A stretch of 64,000 nt of DNA from Ifrita kowaldi (taxonomy: Eukaryota > Chordata > Aves > Passeriformes > Cinclosomatidae), in the NCBI GenBank assembly GCA_013398055.1, contig VZRS01010753.1, positions 124,001 to 188,000 on the forward strand, written 5' to 3'. The notes beneath the pieces were generated by a model, which did not search any database, was not told where the DNA came from, and saw nothing but the letters and a program-made list of their open reading frames with translations. Numbering within the stretch: position 1 is the first letter of the stretch; every line of letters starts with the position of its first letter. This document shows, in pieces, positions 28,201 to 40,200 of the stretch. A program made the position numbers and the translations under genes.

Positions 28201-31200
28201 AATATATTGTGGCCCAAATGACAGTAAAATTTATGTCATTCTAAATATAAAAATAAAAGAGGTGTTGTCACTACCATGCTCCCAAGATTCCAAGATAGGT
28301 GAAGCCTAGACAGTTTCTGAGAGATTTTCAAACTTCTGTGTCCTTAGCTTAGTCAGCATCCCCACTTTTTCAAGATTCTCAGCTACCAAATACTGGTCTG
28401 ATTCAGAGCTGAGCAACCTCAGAGCTGAAGCAGAGGTATAATGGTTTATCCCTGCTTTAACTCCCAGGAAGAGGACTGGTTTGTGTATTTTACTTAGGTC
28501 CTGGCACCATTAGTAGGACCAGTTTGAGAAAGTTTGTCTTGCAAAATGACGTGTGTACAGCTTGCATTGGGCTGCTCAGAGCTAAACCAAGGGCTGCTGC
28601 CTCTGATGAGAAAGCTCTGCCTGAGGCAGGTATTAATGCCCGCTGGACAGAGTGGATCAATATCCAACCTTGGTAATAAATTAATAGTGTTTTATTCCAA
28701 CTGATTTAGTATCTCTCCTAAATGCGCTTTGTGATTGGATTAACTGCATCGTCCCAATTTAATTTTTAATAGATTCCAAAATACACCAAAGAGAGAGAAA
28801 CAGGGGCATATAAAAACCTACTTATCACTCCAAGATCCAGTCCATTCTACTTCACCCCAGGGATTCCTAAGCCTCACTAGTTTCTCTGGCCGTCCTCGGT
28901 AATATACCTAAAAGATCCACAACAAACAGAGCTTGAGCACTTCCGTTATTCCAATCATCAGAGGGCAGTTGCTTTTCAGATAGGATAAAACATGATTTGT
29001 ACTTGAGTGATGCAGTCCATTACAATTTGCAATAGTTAAAAGACACTTCTATGCCTTCCACCCTTATTTTACATTGTCCTGTGCCGCCACGTGAGCCATT
29101 AGCTGCAGCACTCACCATTTCATGTAATGGCAGCAACCTGCAAGGAAAAACATCATCTGCAAACCAGCAGAATAGCTGCATCCTCAAAAGCAGGAAACAT
29201 TGCACAACACGGCAAGGTTGGAAGGAGGTTATCTGGCATGGACATCTCTGTAATGATTCCAGTTTCAGAGGAGCAGGAACACCTGGGGCTCGCTCTGAAG
29301 TTGAGACTCACGGCAGAGTTCATTAAAGAGGCTTTTACTCCTTTCCCATCAGCTCTGACTGGGAATGTTCTTGCTCCCACCTCAAGCAGTATAAACATTT
29401 TGGGAATGGCTGCCTCCTCTCCTGCTTCTCCTTTCTGTACCCTGAATTTTGGTAACAGCTTGGCCCACATTTAACACTTTGTACCCCAGCGTGTCGGTAC
29501 CATACAGGTGGCAGACTGCACCATGTGCTCCACAGCACTACCTGTACAGAGCCTCTGACCTGGCTGAGTACAACAGGTACTTCCTTTCTCTGTAAGAGGG
29601 TGCATAAGTTAGGAACGTTTTTATGGTCAGTCGCTGAAAGACATCAGAAAGTTGAAGGCCCTGCAGAGTTGCAACCCCAAGCTGCTTTGCCTGATGGCCC
29701 CAGAGAGCTGGCTTACCTCCTCTGCTCCAGTGATAGAGTAAGCATGTCCTTTTACCAGCTTCAGACTTGTAACTGCTTCTATTTCAGCTGTAGCAGTTAT
29801 CTGGAGCAATAAAAGTATGCACATTTATGGTTATATATTGTGCATGAACTCAGCTTTCATAAGCAAATTAATATGGGGGAAGATATCCAAAGTGGTGTGC
29901 ACAGTGAATACCAATATTCTTGATGCAAACTGTATTAAATTAAGGTGAGATCCACAGCAAAAGCTGCAGTTTCATGCCCCTTAATATGCAGTCCAAGCAC
30001 AGAAGAAATTCAAGAATGCACAATGAAATCTAAATCTAAATCCAATTCCCAGCTCAGGTGACAGACCCAGTCACCTGCAAAGACATGTTCACATGAACTT
30101 AGCTCCAGCCTGTCTCAGGCAAGATCCAGTATATCAAAATTGGAACTCTGGTAATTCTACACGCCACAAGGCAAACAAGATAATGAAACAGGGTGTGAAA
30201 GGTGCGACGTTTCCAAAACATGTTCAAACATCATCTGTAACTTGAGAGGGTTTGTATTACAGGTGTCAGTAATCTTCAGGACTGAAAACCAAAGCCAGAA
30301 TCAGACTACAGGCTACAACAAAGTGTCTCAATGAGTTTGTCTCTGGCAGTCGAGTGCCTGGAGCTGGAATTACACAAAATTTGAATGAGAAAAGATACTC
30401 AGAGAATGAAAATGGAGTTCCAGAAGACCAGCAGGTAGTTGATAGCTCTAAGTATTATTACATGCTGTTCATGTAAATAGGGAGACATGATAGAATCGAT
30501 TATTTAGAACCTTGTCCGGAGTTTTTGATACTGAAATCAATAGAGGTCTCACAATAATCACAATTTGCTTTTCTATCAGACCTTCCTACCTATATCTAAC
30601 GTTGGTCTGGGCTTTTGTCACAGTATGGACCAGAGCCCTGGGAAGAAGAGCAAGGAGAGTAAAGCTTTGTCAGCTTCTTACATCGATGGAGCAGCCAAGC
30701 AGCGACCCAGCTCTCAGAGCCTTCTGGATGATTTGGTACAGGTTTGAAGGAGCCCTCCGCAGCTCGTAGGACTCGGAGATGCCTCCAGTAAAATCCTCAA
30801 AGCCCTCCACAGTGGACCCTCCTGCCAGAGCTTCGTAAGAGCCATTCAACCTGTGGGAGAGATGATAAGAAGGATACAAGTGTCCATCTCCACCTGCAAG
30901 CACAAGGTACCACAGAAAGAAAGGTTTATCATTTAGTATCTCTTAATTTGGTTGGTCATCAATGTGACCTGGGGCAACAGAATTAAAGCCCCTTGAAACA
31001 CAGTTGGCAACACCCTTTATGGACCTAGAGGGAACTGTAAATGCTGGGGGTGGGGGAAGCTGCATTAGAGTGAAGTGTGTTGTGACTGATACCCCTGGCC
31101 TGGACCACCCCCAGGGGCCCAGCCAGGGGCCCAGCTCCCGCCCAGCCCCGTACTTGGCGTAGGCCTTCTCCAGCAGCGCGCTCCAGAACTCGTTGCCTTC

Positions 31201-34200
31201 CTCCGAGTGCACGAAGAGCAGCTCCCCGTTCTTGGTGGGCAGCCTGTCGTCCACCACCACGTCCACCCACTCCCCGTACTGCCAGAACTGAGGGAAAGAA
31301 GAAAGGAAAAGATGATGGGGGGCTGGTGTGCCCATAATAGCTCCACGCTACCATCCTTCTACCCCTTCACCTGTCATCACTTCCCCCCGCATAAGCCACT
31401 GTAGGGTTTACTCCCATGCTGGATTCCTTTCCTCTGTAATAGAGACAAACTCCTCCCAGCTCTGGGGAGCATTCAGCAGGCTTCTTAATGCTATCTTCGA
31501 TTTTGCTGATAGGAAATATTAACAGCATCTTGTTGCATATAACATCAAAACCACTGTCTGAATATGTACCCTTAGTTTACATGGTGGACAGCCCAGAAAG
31601 CCAGCATGGAGATAAGATACTCTAAACTATCTCAAGGCTCAATCCTTAGGGAAATAAAAACCAATGCCCCTGTAAAAATGCTGTAAGGAGAGGTCATCTA
31701 AAGGGGAAGCACTCAATAGAGCTAATCCCTTCTGAAAATACTAGGAAATGTGTGAAACATTCCTAGTGCTAAATTTTGGCCTGAAAGCTAGAAATGTTTA
31801 CTCCAGGATTTGCTGCATTCCTGAAAGGAGAGATGATAATTCACACCATAACACTCACAGGTGAGCTGGTGGAAGGGATAGGTATGTGTTTGAAAATTTC
31901 TGTCCTCACCAGAACAGCTCCTTTAGCTTTGCAGGGTGAATCCACACTGCTCCAACTTGAGCCTAACCTCCAGTCAAAGCAGGCTGGCTAAATCCCAACA
32001 GTCTGGGTCCACAGGCAAAGAAATAAAGGCAAAGCAGGGAGGGAAGGGAAGGAAGGAGAAGGAATCACACGAGCCTGAATTCACTCTCAACAGCTGGCAG
32101 CAACAGAGCTTGGTTTGGGCTCACACAACCTGATGGTTCAGCTCAGTTTACAAAATCTGTATAACTCCCCAGAGCCTCATCAGCTGTAAGATAGCAGAAA
32201 CTCAGCAGTGAGCAGGTCTCATTTAACATTATTTAGCTCTGTTCTAATTTTCTTTCTCTCTCCCCCATCAATTTCATGTACACACTGTAACTGTTGATTG
32301 TTTCACTTGTTCCAAGCAAAAAAAAAAGAACAAAAAAAAGCTGCTTCTAGTTAAATACTTGCATTTTCCTCTTTCATTCTCAATCCCCTGATCATGCAGG
32401 TACCTGGAAATGAAAGATTCCAGCATAGTCCTCCTGGAAACTCTGAGTCTTGGGAACAACACGGAACAGAATATCTGGATTCAAAGTGAGAGATGCAATG
32501 GCAGCTAGGAGCCAGCAATCACCTAAAAACACACATTACAAGGCAGAAAAGTTCATTAATAACTCCATTAAGTCACGCTCTCACCTGGACTAAAATGCCA
32601 GCAGCAAGAGCTATGCCAGACACAGTATTGGTTCAGCAATCCATTCTTGTTCTGTTATTTCTCTCTTTTGCTCATTTGCTACTCACCCAAAGCACACAGG
32701 TATCTTGGGGCCCCTGAAGCTGACCATGGTAGTAAATTCAATGGTCTCATTTGTGCTTTGATATTTTTAAGGAAGCTGTGAAAACAGGCTGCTTTACCTA
32801 AGCTTGATAACGCCCTCAGGAGACCAAGAACATAGCCAGAAGGAGAAGGCCTTTGAGGTATGTGGGTTGCAAAGCATGGCTGGCCAGGACAGAGTTAATG
32901 ATCTGTGGTACTTTAACTAGACTCAAGCCACCACACCTTCGGCAGATAAGGGCTTAGAAGAAGTCCAGAAGAGGGCAAAAGCTCTGGGTTGATAGAAGGA
33001 TGGTGGGACTTCCATTCCTATATTTTGGAGAAGATTCATCGGATAGCAGGGACATTTGTGGGCCTATTCCTTCTCAGCCCTTTCCTCGAAGGTCTGAACT
33101 TGGACTTAGAGCTATTGCTAGAGATTTGCCCAGCAGACTAATGGAAGCTGAAGTCTCCCAGGACCTTTGTGAGGAGGCGAGTCCTTTCTCTGGCCCATTC
33201 CTCACCCTGGAAAGGCTGAGCTTGCTCAGCCCTCCCTGGAGGCTGTGTGCCTTGCAGCTGGAGCTGTTTGCTGGGTTGGTTACCTGTTTATTGAGGATTG
33301 GAGGCTGGGCAAGCAGAAGCCTCTGTCACACCAAAGGTGGTGCCCCTGGGAAACTCGGTGACTCGTGGTGTTTGCACACTGCAAACAGCAGGAAGAACTT
33401 CTGTGATTCTGTTTTATTTCTGAGGTGTGCAGGCAGCCTAGGAAAACAAAACTGCTCTGAAGGTACTAATATTTTCCTGGTTCCCTGAGGATTATCTGTG
33501 CCAAGATGTAGTTCCTTTGTGCGGGTGCATATTCTGCAGAAGGAACTGGCAGCACAGCTCTTGCTTCAGAGGAAATAAGCAAATTGAGAAACCAAGGAAA
33601 GAGTTTAATCTGCAGCAAGATTGAACATCCTAGAGCAGCAGTTAACTCTTTATATTGACTTGGGATTTAGGATTTAATGCCATGGTGAATACAAGTGTAG
33701 AAGTAGGATATAGGGACTTGCTGGGTGCTCTCTGCTGCCTGTGCCCCATGGGGAGGTACCCACATGGCTCCTATGAGCTGTTTTGGGAAACCTCTGTAAA
33801 GAAGTGTCCCTGGTGCGATGACCTGTAACCACCTGAGCTGGCTGATCACATTATGGGTCCAAACCCAGGAAATGTAATATGATATATTTCTACCCGTTGT
33901 GCCAGCCCAGGCCTTTCTACAGAAGAGGGAAAACCCATTCATAGTATGTGAGGTGCTGCTTGAGCCTTCCCCCAGGATTCTCTGCCTTAATTTGGCTACC
34001 GCATTCAGAAAAGAGCATTCAAGGTGGAAGGGGGCAGACAAATGGTTGGGTTGCTGGCTTCTCCCCATCCCCCTGCATTTCTTATGAGAAGAGGTTAAAA
34101 AAATTCATCCTGCTCATCCTACACAAGTGAAGTTTTAAGAGCAAGTGTGAGGCAGGTTAAATGCTACTTTGCAGAAAAGCTGTTTGAGGCAAGAGCTCTT

Positions 34201-37200
34201 AGTTGAAAGATATCCCCTTTGCAGAGAAGATAAAATAAAGGGATTGTGACATGTTTAAAGTGGAAATAGGGAAAAGCTGATACTCTGCATATGGAAAAGA
34301 AAGTCCAGAAGCCACAGACTATAGAACATGAGCAAAAACATTCTCAAGGAGGGATCAACTTGCTGACCTGGAATTTTCCTCCCAGCCTTAGGTACTTATG
34401 TATAAAATAAGCGAAATTATAAGAGCAAAAGGTGTGGGGCGGAAAAGGCTTTAAGAACCTCCTCTCCTAAGAAAACGTAGAAGCAGGAAAAAATGAGACT
34501 GAGAACACTCAGATCTGCTTTGTATCTATTTCTTTGAGGCTTTCCTTGGTACAGGCATATGCTTTAAGCTGTTATAATTTCTGTTTTCCTTGAAGAGGTA
34601 GAAATAATGGTGGTAAGTCTGGGGAATGGATTTTCAGAGGAGGAAGATGAAAAGCCTTATCGAGTTAGAACTGAAATCCTCATTTTTCTGATGCTCTGGC
34701 TGTCCCCGGCATGCTGTGAAGTGCAGGAGATTATTTCTGAGAAGGTGGCAAGATGGGGGTCCCTGGTACTCCTGTTGTGTCCTTCCACCCTGTGAGACCA
34801 GAGAAGGCCTGCAGCAGTGACAAGCTGGTGCTCTCCCAATGTGCAACACCTGGAAGGGCTTCCCCTTCCTGGTCCTGGCCAGGATTTTGAAGCCAGTGAA
34901 CAAGAAACTGCTCCAGGCTTTGCTGAGGGTGGTGTATGTTGGATGCACAATTAGGCAGAAGATTCAGTGAAATGACGGGGGTTTCCTTAAATACATTGTT
35001 TACTTCCCTGCCTCAGAACTAAACAATTGCAGAATCTCAGCCCAGAGGATGCCAAATGCAGCGTGAAATCCTTTAAGGCGCCTTTCTTACAGCATGAATT
35101 AACTTCTTAGCATCTGGGAGAGTGAGTGACGTGGGTGCTGCTGCCTGTCTCCAACACACCAATGCAGTCTGACCTCTCAGGGAAGCATTTCAGGGCACAC
35201 CTGCTCAAAGCACGCCAGGGAAGAACTGTGTTGGAAGAATTGCAGTGGTGAACTTGGCCTTAAAAGCAGCCACGCCTGCCTCGAGCACTGCAGAGTCCTA
35301 TCTCCAAACCTTCCTTTCCGGGGCCTAATATCTTTGACTAAGCTTGTGCCAACCAAAAGGAACCAGCTGGGAATTGGCTGCTGTGGAGCAACTTGATAAA
35401 AATGGAAGTGTGTCTGAATGTAGATGGTTTGGGGGTATCTTTATATAGTAGAGGTGCATGACATTGAACTCCTGTGATGATTACTTTCAGAGGATGTAGG
35501 AATCTGTCCATATCAAGGAGCTTCCATGATGGGGCCTAAACTGCGCAGTTGGCCTCTTACCTTCTTTTATACCACAATGGGATCCTGGCCTATTACTAAG
35601 CTTTCTCAGCCCCACTAGATAATATATGACTAGTTCTAAAAGAGTACAAATTGACAGATCCTGTTCCCTTTTTCAAAGTTCAACATCATTTTGCCAGCAG
35701 CAAGTTTCAGAGTTCAGTTTGTGGTTGTGCCTAAAGCACAGCACAAGAGCACAATCTCCCCAGAAAGGTACCTTATGTAGGACCACTCAAACTTGTTCTG
35801 GTTCAGCTGCAGGTTATAAGTAATCTCTCACACTGTGAGGAAAATATTTTATTCCATTCCTAAAAAGGGAATTTTTTTGAGGGACAGAAAAAGAGGCCAA
35901 TTGACCATTTAATTAGAATGTGTTTCAAATAGGCTCATAGTCAGAAAAATGACAATATTAAAGCATTTCTGCTCATCATATGGGTTTGAAGTTGTAGCAT
36001 TTTAGCTTATAAAAATAACTATTTTTTTGAAAAAGCCTTCTCAACATTAGCCCTGCAAGGCTAAATCACTTATGGACACATATCACTGCTTCTGATCAGT
36101 CTCAAATTTCATGAACAGAAGTTTCAAAGGAGTACCAATTACAGTGTTTACTGCTGCTGCTGAACGTCCTGAAAAGAAGCCAGCCTGATTCCTGGATCTG
36201 AAGTCATTTGAAATGGCAGTAAAGTGAAATTTTGGGGATGGGTTTTTTTGGTTTTTTGTTTGGTTTTTTCTTTTTGTTTGTTTGTTGGTTTGGTTTTTTG
36301 CTTTGTTTGTTTGTTTTTTGGTTTTTTTTTTTTATTTAAGCAATTCCTCTGTGTGTATTGTGGTGGAAAGGGTAAACATGAAGCCTAGCTGTGCCTAGCT
36401 CCTGTGTCTGTGTCTGTGCCTCTGTGTGTGTGTGTGTGTGTGTGTATATATCTATATCTATACATACATATGTGATCTTGGAGAATTACTTCGACTGTTA
36501 GTGCATTTGAAATAGAATCCCTTGCTGCTCACAGATGTCCTGAGTTGGCTCACATTCTCAGTGCTGCCCAGGCAGCTCCTGGTTTACAGAGATAATCGAA
36601 TTGCTGCAGCGAATAACGAATCCTTGGTGACCTGGGAGCCCAGCGACTCCTCCGTATTGATGATGTTTACCCAAGCATGCTCCACTTGCAGAGGCCATAA
36701 AATAAATGAGAAATTTGATTAGTTTCAGTTGCTCCAGAGCTGTGCTCAGTTTCTGCTTAGCTACCATCAAAGTGTCTAGACACAGAGCATCTAAACTCTC
36801 CTTTGAACCAGAGATGGTGAGTTTCAGCCAAAAGTCTGAGTGTCTGGTTCCAGGATGCAACTGGACAGCACAGAAGCATTTCTGTCCTGGCTGTGTTCTG
36901 GCTTGTTGCTGTTTCAGCAGTGTCAGAAAGGATCCAAACACAATGCTGTGGCTCTTGCTTCCTGGATTGCCAAGCAGCTTCAACTCTCAGCTTTAGTCTC
37001 TGCTGGAAGCCCTTGTTCAGAGCTTGTAGTACCTGGGGCATCATACCAGACATCAAGGAAGCATTGACCCACAAGCTTATAATTTATGGTAGTGCAGGTT
37101 GCCTCTGCTTTCAGATTTCTAAAGACTTTCTGAGGTTTTCTATGGAAATGAATTTTGTTCTGCAGCTATTTACAGAAAGGCAACAGAGAATCCAGCAAAG

Positions 37201-40200
37201 GAACAGGCTTTCTTCTCCTTGGGGTCTCAAAGTTGTTAGGGAATGTATTTTTGACATCAATGGGATATATTTGCTAGAACCAGGATCTCCAATATCCCTG
37301 AGCCCACGGGATTGAATGTCAGAAGGTCCATATATCAACGTCTATAGCAAAATAAGTGAACAAACCCAGTACTATTAAGTTCTCTCCCGCCTACAGCCAC
37401 TTCAAAGGCTCCCTCAACAGGTATCAGATCTATCTCAGAGCTGTCAGGCTTTGGTTTGCTCTCCAGGACACCTGTGCTCTCCCCAAATCTGCCTGTAGGA
37501 TAAGGCACGCACAAAGCACACGTGGGGCGGGCTCCCGGGCTGGTGTGACCTGGTGCATTTGCCTTGGCTTCAGGGAACTCCTCCAGCTGCCAGCCCGGGC
37601 CCAGGGAGCTGCCGTGCCTGGAGTGGCCTCTGGGCGTTCGGAACAAAAGGCAACTCATGAATATAAATTGTGTGGATCTAGAAAGCTAATATTAAACTGA
37701 GGGAGTTTCAGTATGTTTTATATTATTTAAATTAAATATATGCCACTTACTTCTTAAGAACTTCTGCAAGCAGTCCTCGGGTTAACTTATTCAGATAGCG
37801 GCAAGAAAACTTCATAAGTCACCTTTAATAACCAAGACTATGTGACTACATTTCAAGTTGTTACTAGGCTATCAAAAAGATGTGGTTCAAAGAACATTTA
37901 AAACATTTCAAGTCTTTCAAGTCCCCATGAAACTTCCCAAGCTGATATTCATCTAGCTTACGCTGTTGTCAAAGAAATAAGTTTAATGGAGTGAGACTAA
38001 CTCTGCATTTTCTTGTTCCTTTTGTTCCTACAAACCCAGACCTGCAGCGCTATTTTTAAAAGAAAAGAAACATGTCAGAGAATATTATTAAAAATAGGCT
38101 CTATTTCCCTAAAGGACGTGTTAGCCAGTCACATACATGCCTTATGTAAATATGTAATCAGGGTCTGTTTCAATAGAAGTGTTTTACATGAGGGTTTTAG
38201 TAATAAGGACTTTGATATTCAAGGTATTGGATCAAATACCAAAAAGCTTAGTATGCCTCAGAGATGTAAACCAAATACCTGAAGGCTAGAAGGGAAATCC
38301 CATGCCTGCAGTTTGTTTTTGTGAAGGGTCAGTGTGTGTAGAAGCAATTGTAAGCAGCCTTGCAGAAACAAATTGGATTATCTTTCATTATTTTCTCATT
38401 TTCTTCTTTTTTTGTGTGTATGAGAGAGAGAGAGAGAGAGAAGAAATCAAGCTCCTAATAAAAGCAGAATCAGACTTTGGGGCTTTTCTTCTAGGTTTGG
38501 GGTAGCTTTCAGGACCAGCCCTTGGGTTACTGCCCACCAAAAGCTGTCTTGGGAAAACCCAGAGCAAGGCACCATCCCCAGATTCACAGGAGGTTTTGGG
38601 GTCCAGCTCTGTTGTTACCAGTACATGATGGATTTTGGCACTGATCTCTAATGAAAGTCCATTTAGCACAAGGGACTGGGACTCTACAGAAACATTCAGC
38701 AGGTGACAGAAATAGAAAAGCACTCAGGGTATTTGTATTCAGTTTCTAGGCTAAACACAACTAATGCACTGGCCTCTTCTAGTTTAAGAACAGATAATAT
38801 TTTTCAGTCCTATAGCTTGTAAACTGTCAGGGAAAATTAGGTTTTACTTCAGGTGTATGTTCTTAATTTTTTTTTTATGCCATTATAGAAACTTTCCAAA
38901 TAGGAGGTGACAAGAAATGTCGCTTTTACTACTTATTTGAGCCATTCTCCTGAAATACAGTAAGTGATTTCCCCATACTCTATTCCAGCATCCACCAAAT
39001 AAATATCCTGCAGCAAGTAGATGATTGGGCATCTTATTTTTAGCATTTGGAGTACAAGCCCACACACCAGGGAATTTTTTAGCAATTGCTTTAATAGTGC
39101 TGTGTTTACAAGAGCAGCACTGGTGTTATTTATCGCCAACGACTTGCAGAAATTGTTTCAATCTCATTTGCACAATGGATGTGCTGGAAGACCAGTGAGG
39201 TCAGGAGTACTGCAGTTAGCAGCACAGGAGGGAGAAAGGCTGATTTCTCTGTGTCCAATCTATCAAATCCTCATTACAAGAGTTTCAGCCTTCTCGCCTC
39301 TCGATGCAGTCAAGGGTTTGCTGCTGCTGTCCTCTGCAGCTGGATCTCATCAGCGAGGCAGGCAGGGAAGGCAGCAGCTACTCCAAGAGGGAATAAAGTC
39401 CCCTTGCAGCTCCCTTCTGGCCACTTGCACTGCAGCTCTGTTTAGGCAAAGGCAAGCACTGCAGAAAAATGGGTAAGGAAGTTTTTTTATGATGGATGTC
39501 AGGAAGAGGATGAGTGCTGCCTGAGAGATACCTCCTCTGCATCAGACCCTGATTTGGGGAGCTGAGCAGCACTGCCTTGTCTATGTGGCTAGTGCCTGGT
39601 TGCTCCTGTCCCTGCTCACAGCTCTACATGAAATGCTGTTCAAGCAGAAAGGAGTGTTCAGAATGAAGGGCTTGGAACAATTTATTTGTTGTGGATGGTA
39701 TTACAAAGTTTACATTCTCTGTTCATCTTTTTATGATGTGGTCCTTGTTTCTAACTCACGTGTGGGCCACCCTGCTTGACACAAAATGGCACATCATAGA
39801 CCCAGCCCCTCCACTAAACCAGTTCCTGCTCTGTTCCTTGGTTGTTGTGTATTTGTTTGGTTTGAAGCTGAGGCTGGAACTCGCTCTGCCTCCCAAATAA
39901 AAATCCCTAAGGACTAGGCTACAGCAGAAAGCTTCCCTGGTGTCCCTTGTCCCCTGAGTCTTTGGAGCTGCTCTTGCCAGCATGGACATGAATCCCACTC
40001 TTTTGCTTCAGGGCAAGTGCTCTCATGATTGGGTTGGCATCCACCTCTGTATTAAGAGGTCAAAAGCAGACCAGTTTTCTGTTCCACGTAATTACTTCCT
40101 TTCTCCAGGAGACAGTTTGGTGTCTTCCAATTTTGACATAGCTCTTACAAGCTCATATGTACCCTGTCTTGGGCAGCAGTGCTGGTATGTGAGTCCTCTT

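Noticed and set aside
31025..31404. Several frames around CAPN8 exon 4 rich in Gly, Trp and Arg
   Set aside because: They are other-frame readings of the GC-rich exon 4; the same patterns appear at CAPN2 exon 4 (57156-57565).
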